5,122 nt of DNA from Treponema sp. (GCA_031288815.1 JAITQR010000360.1:1-5122), one strand, 5' to 3'. Shown: positions 1-5,122, counted from the stretch's first letter. Made by a program: numbers and translations. Notes: generated by a model not told the origin, from the letters alone.

Positions 1-102
1 GTCCTCACCGAAGGGACACGGTGGGCCGAATTTGAGGGGATACCGGTGATAAGCCTTAACCACATACCCCTGCCGGGGATTATCCGGAAGGACGAGCTGT
101 AG
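1..102 (+). CDS. 3' end of an upstream gene (possible nucleotidyltransferase-like protein)
   Basis: An open frame enters from the left edge and ends at the TAG at 100-102, giving the last 33 residues of a protein. The readable tail includes WAEFEGIPVISLNH. This resembles the C-terminal part of small nucleotidyltransferase-like proteins, where a strand of the type 'EGIPVISLxxLI' is usually followed by 'NKxAxGRxKDLADxE'. Here that last motif is absent; the frame instead ends in PLPGIIRKDEL, so the tail may be divergent or shortened. The family assignment rests on remembered motif resemblance only and is weak. That the frame is coding is supported by codon use like the rest of the window and by its clean end just before an AT-rich non-coding region. 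It is separated from the transporter genes by about 190 bp with its own promoter, so it is probably not part of that operon. Confidence 0.5.
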   Translation, partial: VLTEGTRWAEFEGIPVISLNHIPLPGIIRKDEL

Positions 103-126
103 GGCCGGCATAATTTTTGATAATGG

Positions 127-164
127 ACAATTTTGCCGAAACAGGATTTTTTTGACAAAATTGT
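127..164. repeat. 9-bp inverted repeat upstream of the transporter promoter
   Basis: ACAATTTTG at 127-135 is the exact reverse complement of CAAAATTGT at 156-164, with 20 bases between. The right arm is followed by an A/T-rich stretch rather than a clean T-run. It could be a weak terminator for the upstream gene or a regulator-binding site ending 9 bp before the -35 box at 174. The sequence alone does not decide between these. AT-rich arms can arise by chance in such a region. Confidence 0.35.
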
Positions 165-173
165 AAAAATTTA

Positions 174-202
174 TTGACATGCCGAATAAATGATCCAATA
201 AT
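174..202 (+). promoter_or_regulatory. sigma70-type promoter for the sugar transporter operon
   Basis: A perfect TTGACA at 174-179 is followed after exactly 17 bases by AATAAT at 197-202, five of six matches to the TATAAT consensus. Transcription would begin near 208-210, giving a leader of about 85 bases before the binding-protein start at 294. The region is AT-rich in contrast to the flanking coding DNA. A second TTGACA at 152-157 has no matching -10 element at proper spacing, so the 174 pair is preferred. Confidence 0.65.
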
Positions 203-213
203 TTTTATTGACG

Positions 214-228
214 GAATTACGTTAATTC
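214..228. promoter_or_regulatory. palindromic candidate operator
   Basis: GAATTA at 214-219 and TAATTC at 223-228 form a perfect 6-bp inverted repeat around a 3-base centre (CGT). It lies a few bases downstream of the predicted transcription start, a position where a bound repressor would block initiation or early elongation. No regulator gene is in the window, so the cognate protein is unknown. The arms are short and AT-rich, so chance occurrence is possible. Confidence 0.4.
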
Positions 229-283
229 ATCACGCGCAAAAATTATGTAGAGGCCCGGGGGCTTTACATCAGAAATGTTGTTT

Positions 284-289
284 AGGAGG
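284..289 (+). promoter_or_regulatory. strong Shine-Dalgarno setting the binding-protein start
   Basis: AGGAGG lies four bases before the ATG at 294. This decides the start. An in-frame ATG at 174 would give 40 extra residues, but it overlaps the promoter and would bury the signal peptide. Confidence 0.85.
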
Positions 290-293
290 AACT

Positions 294-1607
294 ATGCACA
301 CAACAAAAAAAATAGCGGTCTTCGGGCTTTTGACGCTGGCGGCCGCGGCTATGGTGATTTCCTGCAATCGCGGCCAAACGGGGCAGTCCGCCGCGCGGCA
401 AGCCGCCGAGCCGGTAAGCCTGGAGTTCTGGTCCACCCAGACGACGGGGGACGGGCCGCGGCGGATGAACGGCGTCATCGAACGGTTTAATAAAGATAAT
501 CCTGATGTCAAAGTAAACCTTACCCTTATCGTCAATGACGCCTACAAGCAGAAACTGGCGGTGGCCATGAACTCGGGGCAGACGCCGGATACTTTTCTCT
601 CCTGGTCGGGCGGGCCCATGTATGAGTATGCCAAGAACGGAACTATCGTGGATCTTACTTCCTACATGAACGCCAATAATTTTAAGGGTAAATTTCTTGA
701 CGCGGCCGTCGCACAGGTTACCTACGAAGGGAAGCTCTGGGGCGTTCCCATGTCCAATGTGTCGGTATGCACCATGTTCTACAACAAAGAAATTTTCGCC
801 AAGTACAATCTGCGGGTTCCGGGCACCATCCGGGAGCTTGAGGCGATCTGCGATACCCTCAAGAAAAACGGGATTATCCCCTTCGCCCTGGCGAACAAAA
901 CCCAGTGGACCGGTTCCATGTACTTTATGTTCCTTGCCACCCGCCGGGGCGGGGTACAGCCTTTTATCAAGGCGGTGGACGGTTCGGGCAGCTTTACCGA
1001 TCCCGCCTTTATCTACGCGGGGGAAAAGATCCAGGACTGGGTGAAGAAAGGGTACTTCAACACCGGGTTTAACGGCCTTGACGAGGATTCCGGCCAGGCC
1101 CGGCAGATTCTCTACCGGGACGAGGCGGCCATGCACCTTATGGGAAGCTGGTTCAATTCCACCGTTATCACGGAGAAAGCCGAATACAAGGAAACCAAGA
1201 TGGGGATCTTCAAATTCCCCCGGGACGAAGAAGGCGCCGGTAACCCTGATACGGTAATCGGTACGGTAGGGGACAACTTCTACCACGTAGCCGCTTCCAG
1301 CAAGCATCCCGACAAGACCTTCGAGCTTATCACCCATTTTGTCGACGAGGAAGGAACCAAGGACATCCTCGCCGCCGGCCGGATTCCGCCTCTCAAGGGC
1401 ATTACCCTGGAAGATCCCATCCTGGCCGAACTCTTTGCCCAGGTGGAATCCGCCCCGGATATGCAGCTTTGGTACGACCAGTCCCTGTCGCCGGAGGTAG
1501 CGGACGTTCACAAAGTTACCAGCCAGGAGATATTCGGCCTTACCCTGAGCCCCCAGGCCGCGGCCCAGCAGCTGCAGGACGCCCAGGCGGCATACCTTAA
1601 AAGATAG
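294..1607 (+). CDS. ABC transporter sugar-binding lipoprotein (SBP_bac_1, CUT1 type)
   Basis: This 437-residue protein is the substrate-capturing part of a carbohydrate ABC importer, anchored outside the cytoplasmic membrane by lipid. Residues 1-24 form a lipoprotein signal: basic n-region (KK at 5-6), hydrophobic core (7-22) and a lipobox VISC with the lipidated Cys at 24. A Q/S/A-rich linker follows (25-40). The mature domain starts with VSLEFWSTQ (41-49) and has features usual in family 1 solute-binding proteins: TPDTFLSW near 97-104, YEGKLWGVP at 144-152, YNKEIFAKY at 163-171, AAMHLMGSWF at 278-287 and a C-terminal segment around QLWYDQSLSP (391-400). Length is normal for the family (about 400-450). 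Aromatic residues such as W47, W104, W149, W286 and W393 are candidates for stacking on sugar, but the substrate cannot be named. It is first in the operon, followed by a stem-loop that may keep its mRNA more abundant than that of the permeases. The start is fixed by AGGAGG at 284-289. Family call is firm; specificity is unknown. Confidence 0.93.
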   Translation: MHTTKKIAVFGLLTLAAAAMVISCNRGQTGQSAARQAAEPVSLEFWSTQTTGDGPRRMNGVIERFNKDNPDVKVNLTLIVNDAYKQKLAVAMNSGQTPDTFLSWSGGPMYEYAKNGTIVDLTSYMNANNFKGKFLDAAVAQVTYEGKLWGVPMSNVSVCTMFYNKEIFAKYNLRVPGTIRELEAICDTLKKNGIIPFALANKTQWTGSMYFMFLATRRGGVQPFIKAVDGSGSFTDPAFIYAGEKIQDWVKKGYFNTGFNGLDEDSGQARQILYRDEAAMHLMGSWFNSTVITEKAEYKETKMGIFKFPRDEEGAGNPDTVIGTVGDNFYHVAASSKHPDKTFELITHFVDEEGTKDILAAGRIPPLKGITLEDPILAELFAQVESAPDMQLWYDQSLSPEVADVHKVTSQEIFGLTLSPQAAAQQLQDAQAAYLKR

Positions 1608-1622
1608 CGGTAACGGTGTGGT

Positions 1623-1657
1623 GTGTCCGGGCTCTTCCCGGACACGTAATTTTTCTT
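1623..1657 (+). terminator. stem-loop with T-run between binding protein and permease (partial terminator or 3' stabiliser)
   Basis: GTGTCCGGG (1623-1631) and CCCGGACAC (1637-1645) make a perfect 9-bp GC-rich stem with a five-base loop (CTCTT). Four bases later comes TTTTTCTT (1650-1657). The T-run is slightly displaced from the stem, so termination is probably partial. The site lies 15 bases after the binding-protein stop and before the permease start at 1676. This is the known arrangement for raising binding-protein levels over membrane subunits in ABC importer operons, through either attenuation or protection of the upstream mRNA. Confidence 0.6.
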
Positions 1658-1675
1658 ACTTTGGGGGAAAAACTT

Positions 1676-2581
1676 ATGGTTGGAGCGAAACATATTTCCC
1701 TCCGTTACGCCCAAGAGCGGGCGGTTCGTATAGCGGCCGCCGTTTTCCTGTTTCCCGCGCTGTTGTTTCTCGCCGTTTTTGTTGTTTACCCGATTATAGA
1801 ATCCTTCCTCACCAGTACCATGCGGTGGAACGGGATGGGCCGGCAGCGGGTTTTTACCGGCATGGAGAACTGGCTCCAGCTTATAAAAGATGTTAATTTC
1901 TGGAAAGCCTTTAGCAACAATATTAAGATAATGTTCCTCTCCCTCCTTTTCCAGGTACCCTTTGCCATGGCCCTGGCGACTTTTCTTGACGTAACCGAGA
2001 GGAAGGGGGTGGTGTTCAAGGTGGTATGGTTCCTGCCCTACCTGCTTTCCTCCGTGGCCATCGGCGTGCTTTTCAAGTACGCCCTGGACGCGAATTACGG
2101 GATCTTCGCGTCGATCTCCAAACTCTTTGGCGGCGGCGGGGTAGATCTTCTGGGGAACCCCAGGGTAGCCCTTTATACGGTTATCGGGGTTGTGTGCTGG
2201 CAGTATATCCCCTTTTATATGGTCCTCTACCTTGCCGCCTACGGTACCATTCCGGTGGAACTTTACGAGGCGGCCAGCATAGACGGCGCTACCCGGATGC
2301 AGTATTTCTGGAAGGTCTCGCTTCCCCTGTTGCGGCCCACGGTGGTTTCGGGAATGACCCTCTCGATTATCGGTTCCCTTAAATATTTCGATCTTATCTT
2401 CGTGATGACCGGGGGAGGCCCCGGGGTAGCCACGGAGCTGATGGCTACCATGATGTATAAAACTTCTTTTGTGCGTTACAACATGGGCTATGGGGCTACC
2501 CTCGCCAGCGGAATGTTCATCCTCATCACCCTGGTGGCCCTTGTCACCATAGGGATTCTGAACCGGAAGACGGAGTTGTAA
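1676..2581 (+). CDS. sugar ABC transporter permease, MalF/UgpA type
   Basis: This 301-residue integral membrane protein is one of two pore subunits of the importer. It has a short cytoplasmic N-terminus and a first hydrophobic segment at about 18-43, ending in the VYPIIESF signature typical of MalF/UgpA-like permeases. Further membrane segments fall near 84-104, 114-135, 165-190, 224-245 and 276-294. The cytoplasmic EAA loop that docks onto the ATPase is clear: YEAASIDGA at 197-205, with the conserved Gly at 204 and LP at 216-217. Length matches the short (about 290-300 aa) six-helix members rather than the longer enteric MalF. The ATG at 1676 follows GGGGGA (1663-1668), an imperfect ribosome site. 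An ATG at 1616 in the same frame would add 20 residues translated through the stem-loop and is rejected. It is followed two bases later by the partner permease. Confidence 0.92.
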   Translation: MVGAKHISLRYAQERAVRIAAAVFLFPALLFLAVFVVYPIIESFLTSTMRWNGMGRQRVFTGMENWLQLIKDVNFWKAFSNNIKIMFLSLLFQVPFAMALATFLDVTERKGVVFKVVWFLPYLLSSVAIGVLFKYALDANYGIFASISKLFGGGGVDLLGNPRVALYTVIGVVCWQYIPFYMVLYLAAYGTIPVELYEAASIDGATRMQYFWKVSLPLLRPTVVSGMTLSIIGSLKYFDLIFVMTGGGPGVATELMATMMYKTSFVRYNMGYGATLASGMFILITLVALVTIGILNRKTEL

Positions 2582-2583
2582 TC

Positions 2584-3441
2584 ATGAAAAACAGCGAACA
2601 GTCGGCGGGAAGGGGGAAACAATTTTCCTTTTTGTGGCTGCTGGCGATTATCTTTGCCGTTTTCTGGCTGGTAATCGCGGGCGCGCCCTTCCTGTTTCAG
2701 GTATTCACCTCGATGAAGAATTCCGGCGAATTCATCACCGGGGGTCTTTTCGCCCCGCCGGAGGAATTCAGCTTCGCGAACTACGCGGGCGTGATGCGGG
2801 GAGGCTTTTACAAATACTTTTTCAACAGCGTTATTGTCCTGGCGGTTACCCTGACATTGACCCTGCTGATCAGCGCCTGCGCCGCCTACCCCCTCGCCCG
2901 GATGCGCTTCCTGCTTAACAAGCCCATATTCAGCGCCATAGTGGCCACCATGTCCATCCCCATCCATGTCACCCTGATCCCGATTTTTATTCTCTGCATC
3001 CGCATGGGGGTTTACGATTCCCTGGCCGGCATCATCGGCCCCCAGGTGGCCTTCCACCTTCCCATGTCGATCTTTATCCTCACCGCCTTTATGCAGGGGA
3101 TATCCCGGGAAATGGAGGAGGCCGCGGAAATTGACGGCTGCGGGAAATTCGCCACCTTTTTTAAGGTGATCTTCCCCCTCTCCCGATCCGGGCTCGCCAC
3201 GCTTGCCATCTACAACGGGGTTGTTATCTGGAACGAATTCATTTTTGTCATGGTGCTTACCCAGTCCCAGGACAGCCGTACCCTGCCGCTGGCAATCTGG
3301 GAATACCAGGGCCAGTACAGTATGGACACTCCCCTTATCATGGCCCTGCTTGTTCTTTCCTCCCTGCCGGTTATTCTTTTGTACGTCTTCGGGCAGGATA
3401 AACTGGTTAAAGGAATGATGGCCGGGGCGGTTAAAGGCTGA
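2584..3441 (+). CDS. sugar ABC transporter permease, MalG/UgpE type
   Basis: This 285-residue protein is the second pore subunit. The first hydrophobic segment spans about 15-41 and leads into FTSMKNSGEF, the position of the usual 'SlK' turn in MalG-like permeases. Later segments lie near 80-103, 115-141, 148-170, 203-225 and 251-270. The EAA loop reads MEEAAEIDGCG (177-187), with EAA at 179-181 and the conserved Gly at 185, followed by FFKVIFPLS (192-200). The 'EAA.IDGC' form is characteristic of MalG/UgpE rather than MalF/UgpA subunits. Its ATG lies two bases after the stop of the upstream permease, with GGAG at 2572-2575 inside the end of that gene, so the two are probably translationally coupled. 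No ATPase gene follows; the ATP-binding subunit must be encoded elsewhere. Confidence 0.92.
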   Translation: MKNSEQSAGRGKQFSFLWLLAIIFAVFWLVIAGAPFLFQVFTSMKNSGEFITGGLFAPPEEFSFANYAGVMRGGFYKYFFNSVIVLAVTLTLTLLISACAAYPLARMRFLLNKPIFSAIVATMSIPIHVTLIPIFILCIRMGVYDSLAGIIGPQVAFHLPMSIFILTAFMQGISREMEEAAEIDGCGKFATFFKVIFPLSRSGLATLAIYNGVVIWNEFIFVMVLTQSQDSRTLPLAIWEYQGQYSMDTPLIMALLVLSSLPVILLYVFGQDKLVKGMMAGAVKG

Positions 3442-3462
3442 GCCCCGCCTGTTCCCGGGCGC

Positions 3463-3490
3463 TTGTCCGGAAACCGAAGTTTCCGGACAA
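3463..3490. repeat. perfect 12-bp stem palindrome (REP-like), copy A
   Basis: TTGTCCGGAAAC (3463-3474) pairs perfectly with GTTTCCGGACAA (3479-3490) around a CGAA loop. The opposite strand would carry the very stable C(TTCG)G loop. No T-run follows on the + strand, so it is not a typical intrinsic terminator there, although it may slow read-through or protect the transporter mRNA. A near-identical arm sequence recurs after thuA at 5019-5046 with the loop in the opposite orientation. Confidence 0.75.
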
Positions 3491-3495
3491 CCCGA

Positions 3496-3524
3496 TTGTA
3501 CAGAGCCCCCGGCCGGTGTATTAT
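3496..3524 (+). promoter_or_regulatory. possible promoter directly before deoC
   Basis: TATTAT at 3519-3524 matches five of six bases of the -10 consensus. Seventeen bases upstream is TTGTAC at 3496-3501, which keeps only the TTG of a -35 box. A start of transcription near 3531 would leave only about five bases before the deoC ATG, giving an almost leaderless mRNA. This is a weak candidate supported mainly by the -10 element and the lack of a ribosome site. Confidence 0.3.
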
Positions 3525-3535
3525 AAACGGTAATC

Positions 3536-4183
3536 ATGACGGACGCGGAAATTCTCTCCTGTATCGACCATACCCTGCTTAAGCCCACGGTGAGCTGGCG
3601 GGAAATTGTAAAACTCTGCGGCGAAGCCCTCCGGTGGCGTACCGCGTCGGTATGTATCCCCCCCTGCTACGTGAAAGCGGCCCGTGAGGAATTCGGCGAC
3701 AAACTCAACATCTGTACGGTCGCCGGTTTCCCCCTGGGTTATTCGATTGCCGCGGCGAAGGTTCTGGAGGCCCAACGGGCCATTCTGAGCGGCGCCGGCG
3801 AGATTGACATGGTGATCAACATCGCCGACGTAAAGAGCGGCCGTTTCGACTGGGTGGAAGAGGAGATCCGGCTTTTGCGAAAAGCCTGCGCCGGGCATAT
3901 CCTCAAGGTTATTGTGGAAACCTGTTACCTTACGGAGGAGGAAAAGATCCGCCTCTGCGAAACCGTTACCCGGGCCGGGGCGGATTACATCAAGACCTCC
4001 ACCGGCTTCGGCAGCGCCGGCGCGGTACTGGAGGACATCCGGCTCTTCAAGGCCCATATCGGCCCGGAGGTAAAGATAAAGGCCGCCGGGGGCATCAGAA
4101 CCCGGGAAGATATGGCCGCGTTCATTGAGGCCGGGGCCGGCCGGATCGGTACCAGCTCCGCCTCGGTTCTGGCGGCAAAATGA
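3536..4183 (+). CDS. deoC: deoxyribose-phosphate aldolase DeoC
   Basis: This 215-residue class I aldolase cleaves 2-deoxy-D-ribose 5-phosphate to glyceraldehyde 3-phosphate and acetaldehyde in the cytoplasm, the last step of deoxynucleoside breakdown. It begins with IDHTLLKP (10-17), a signature of the family. VAGFPLG is at 62-68. The proton-relay Asp is D91 in EIDMVIN, the Schiff-base Lys is K153 in YIKTSTGFG, and the second catalytic Lys is K182 in VKIKAAGGIRT. The order and spacing match known DeoC enzymes (D102, K167, K201 in E. coli numbering). Length is normal for the short bacterial form, with no sign of damage. The ATG at 3536 has no clear Shine-Dalgarno; upstream is only GGTAATC. The gene sits 94 bases after the transporter and 104 before thuA. 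No other deo gene is present, so its substrate here may come from the imported sugar rather than from a full nucleoside pathway. The enzymatic call is firm; the physiological role is inferred. Confidence 0.95.
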   Translation: MTDAEILSCIDHTLLKPTVSWREIVKLCGEALRWRTASVCIPPCYVKAAREEFGDKLNICTVAGFPLGYSIAAAKVLEAQRAILSGAGEIDMVINIADVKSGRFDWVEEEIRLLRKACAGHILKVIVETCYLTEEEKIRLCETVTRAGADYIKTSTGFGSAGAVLEDIRLFKAHIGPEVKIKAAGGIRTREDMAAFIEAGAGRIGTSSASVLAAK

Positions 4184-4228
4184 CGGGGAGTCGCCCCGGG
4201 ATTCTCTGACCCGCGTCTATAGCGAAAT

Positions 4229-4254
4229 TTTCCCAAAACCGTAGTTGTGGGAAA
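4229..4254. repeat. imperfect 11-bp hairpin between deoC and thuA
   Basis: TTTCCCAAAAC (4229-4239) pairs with GTTGTGGGAAA (4244-4254) around a CGTA loop, with a single A-G mismatch. No T-run follows. The centre, AAAC then a four-base loop then GTT, resembles the centre of the palindromes at 3463-3490 and 5019-5046, so it may be a diverged relative. It lies 45 bases after the deoC stop and may act on mRNA processing or partial termination. Confidence 0.55.
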
Positions 4255-4275
4255 GTCTCTTGAGCGAATTTGAAT

Positions 4276-4280
4276 GGAGG
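4276..4280 (+). promoter_or_regulatory. Shine-Dalgarno setting the thuA start
   Basis: GGAGG ends seven bases before the ATG at 4288. An in-frame TTG at 4270 would add six residues but overlaps this site, so the ATG is chosen. Confidence 0.85.
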
Positions 4281-4287
4281 TTCGACG

Positions 4288-5016
4288 ATGAAGAGAAAGG
4301 TGTTGATTCTTTGCGGCGGCTGGGACGGACACGAGCCCAAACTGGTGAGCCAGCGTTTCAGGAAGTTCCTTGAATCCGAGGGCTTTGAGGTCAGCGTGGA
4401 AGAGAGCCTGGAGGTTCTCAAAGACAAGGATCGGCTTTTGGCCCTGGATCTTTTTATTCCGATATGGACCATGTGCAAGGAGCCCCTGGGCTATGGTTTT
4501 TTTGAGCCCCTCCTTGAAGCGGTAGGAGGAGGCGTGGGATTAGCCGGCAACCACGGGGGTATGTGCGACGCCTTCCGCAGCAATATTGAATACCAGTTCA
4601 TGACCGGGGCCAACTGGGTATCCCACCCCGGCGGGGACGGTACCAAATACAAGGTAAACATTATCAGCAAGTCCAATCCCCTTACCGACGGGATAGGCGA
4701 TTTCGAGGTAAGCTCCGAGCAATATTACCTCCATGTGGATCCGGCCAACGAAGTGCTGGCCACCACCCGTTTCCCCACGGTCAGGTGGTACCACTCGGCC
4801 AACGGCGAAGTGGATGTTCCCCAGGTCTGGACACGGAAATGGGGCTACGGCAGGGTCTTCTACAACGCCCTGGGGCACCATGACGACGTGTTTAACATTC
4901 CTGAGGCCTGGGAGCTTATGAAGCGGGGCCTTCTCTGGGCCGCCGAGGGCAAGCGTATCGCGGTGGAGAAGGGGCTGAAGGCGGAAGACTGGAAGAGCCC
5001 CGTAAAGATGTATTAG
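4288..5016 (+). CDS. ThuA-domain protein (trehalose-utilisation type)
   Basis: This 242-residue protein is a single ThuA domain, related in fold to class I glutamine amidotransferases but without their usual GxCxG nucleophile elbow. The N-terminus KVLILCGGWDGHEP (4-17) is the first strand and the usual GG..HE loop. GGVGLAGNHGGMCDAF (81-96) is the central conserved block, in the place of the amidotransferase elbow. EQYYLHVDP (144-152), then VLATTRFP (156-163), and WTRKWGYGRVFYNALGHHDDVF (181-202) are the later family motifs. No signal peptide or membrane segment is seen, so it should be cytoplasmic. In Sinorhizobium, thuA lies with thuB and a sugar importer and is needed for trehalose catabolism; its exact reaction remains less clear than its genetics. 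Here it follows a sugar importer and deoC but there is no thuB-like oxidoreductase in the window. The family call is firm; the role is inferred from context. Confidence 0.88.
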   Translation: MKRKVLILCGGWDGHEPKLVSQRFRKFLESEGFEVSVEESLEVLKDKDRLLALDLFIPIWTMCKEPLGYGFFEPLLEAVGGGVGLAGNHGGMCDAFRSNIEYQFMTGANWVSHPGGDGTKYKVNIISKSNPLTDGIGDFEVSSEQYYLHVDPANEVLATTRFPTVRWYHSANGEVDVPQVWTRKWGYGRVFYNALGHHDDVFNIPEAWELMKRGLLWAAEGKRIAVEKGLKAEDWKSPVKMY

Positions 5017-5018
5017 GC

Positions 5019-5046
5019 CTGCCCGGAAACTTCGGTTTCCGGACAA
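5019..5046. repeat. REP-like palindrome, copy B
   Basis: CTGCCCGGAAAC (5019-5030) and GTTTCCGGACAA (5035-5046) surround a TTCG loop closed by C-G, the exceptionally stable tetraloop type. The stem is eight perfect pairs from the loop, a C-A mismatch, then two more pairs. The right arm is identical to that of copy A at 3479-3490, and the left arm differs at two of twelve bases. The loop is the reverse complement of that in copy A, so the two copies are in opposite orientation. It begins two bases after the thuA stop codon; no T-run follows. Confidence 0.72.
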
Positions 5047-5073
5047 CAAACGCTTGGAAACAGTAAGAGGTGA

Positions 5074-5122
5074 GCTTGTTCCAAAACCCGGTTGGCGCGA
5101 ACCTTCGGTTCGATGGACAAGC
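5074..5122. repeat. nested stem-loop at the window edge
   Basis: GCTTGTTCC (5074-5082) pairs with GGACAAGC (5115-5122) with one bulged T. Inside lies a second hairpin, CGAACC (5098-5103) with GGTTCG (5107-5112) around TTC. The outer arm start GCTTGT and outer end GGACAA also occur at copy A (3461-3466 and 3485-3490), so it may belong to the same repeat family or be a longer version. The window stops at its last base, so the true extent is unknown. Confidence 0.5.

Noticed and set aside
174..293. N-terminal extension of the binding protein from the ATG at 174
   Set aside because: It overlaps the promoter, has no ribosome site, and would place 40 residues before an evident lipoprotein signal peptide; AGGAGG at 284-289 marks the ATG at 294.
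282..1511. Long open frame of 409 codons on the - strand opposite the binding-protein gene
   Set aside because: It is a shadow of G/C-biased codon use in the real gene; its translation shows no recognisable family motif and lacks a plausible start signal.
1616..1675. Earlier start for the first permease
   Set aside because: It would translate through the stem-loop at 1623-1645 and add a non-conserved extension; the ATG at 1676 fits the family length.
3463..3490. Intrinsic terminator of the transporter operon
   Set aside because: The stem is strong but no T-run follows on the + strand, and the same palindrome recurs elsewhere, so a repeat element is the better description.
2488..3588. Open frame of 366 codons on the - strand across the second permease
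   Set aside because: Its product is rich in G, H, Q, D and R without family motifs, and it runs opposite a well-supported permease and through the palindrome at 3463-3490.
5070..5122. Possible start of a further gene (GTG at 5070 or TTG at 5076, open to the edge, with a purine-rich stretch just upstream)
   Set aside because: The stretch coincides with the nested stem-loop and is too short (about 17 codons) to judge; the translated residues are not recognisable.
1..5122. CRISPR array, tRNA, rRNA, insertion sequence or toxin-antitoxin pair
   Set aside because: No regularly spaced direct repeats, no tRNA-like cloverleaf, no transposase motifs and no small paired genes were seen on either strand.

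Overview
The window reads as one coherent carbohydrate-uptake and catabolism locus, all on the + strand. The genes are GC-rich with a G/C-biased third codon position, and intergenic gaps are short and carry palindromic stem-loops. The lipoprotein solute-binding protein, the lack of a dedicated ATPase gene and the GC-rich intergenic palindromes suggest a bacterium such as a Treponema-like spirochaete. That placement is an impression from protein style, not a measured similarity, and a Firmicute or other anaerobe cannot be excluded.

Layout. Bases 1-102 are the 3' end of an unrelated upstream gene, possibly of a small nucleotidyltransferase-like family. Bases 103-293 form an AT-rich control region. 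It holds a good sigma70-type promoter (TTGACA, 17 bp, AATAAT), a 6+3+6 palindrome just downstream of the predicted start of transcription, an upstream 9-bp inverted repeat, and a strong Shine-Dalgarno before the first gene. Then follow a sugar-binding lipoprotein (294-1607), a stem-loop with a T-run that probably lowers read-through (1623-1657), a MalF-type permease (1676-2581) and a MalG-type permease (2584-3441). After a perfect 12-bp stem palindrome come deoxyribose-phosphate aldolase DeoC (3536-4183), another imperfect hairpin, and a ThuA-domain protein (4288-5016). The last 106 bases hold a second copy of the 12-bp-arm palindrome (opposite loop orientation) and a nested stem-loop running to the window edge.

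How the genes may work together. The binding protein and two permeases make a CUT1-type ABC importer whose ATPase must come from elsewhere, probably a shared MsiK/MalK-type protein. DeoC retains its Schiff-base lysine and the proton-relay Asp and Lys, so it should be an active aldolase. ThuA-domain proteins are linked genetically to disaccharide (trehalose) use in rhizobia, but their chemistry is less settled. An importer with DeoC and a ThuA protein is an unusual combination. It suggests uptake and breakdown of a deoxy-sugar, nucleoside-derived sugar or modified glycoside, but the substrate cannot be read from sequence. I found no clearly new molecular system. The most notable points are this gene combination, the palindrome family around deoC-thuA, and the unusual start of deoC.
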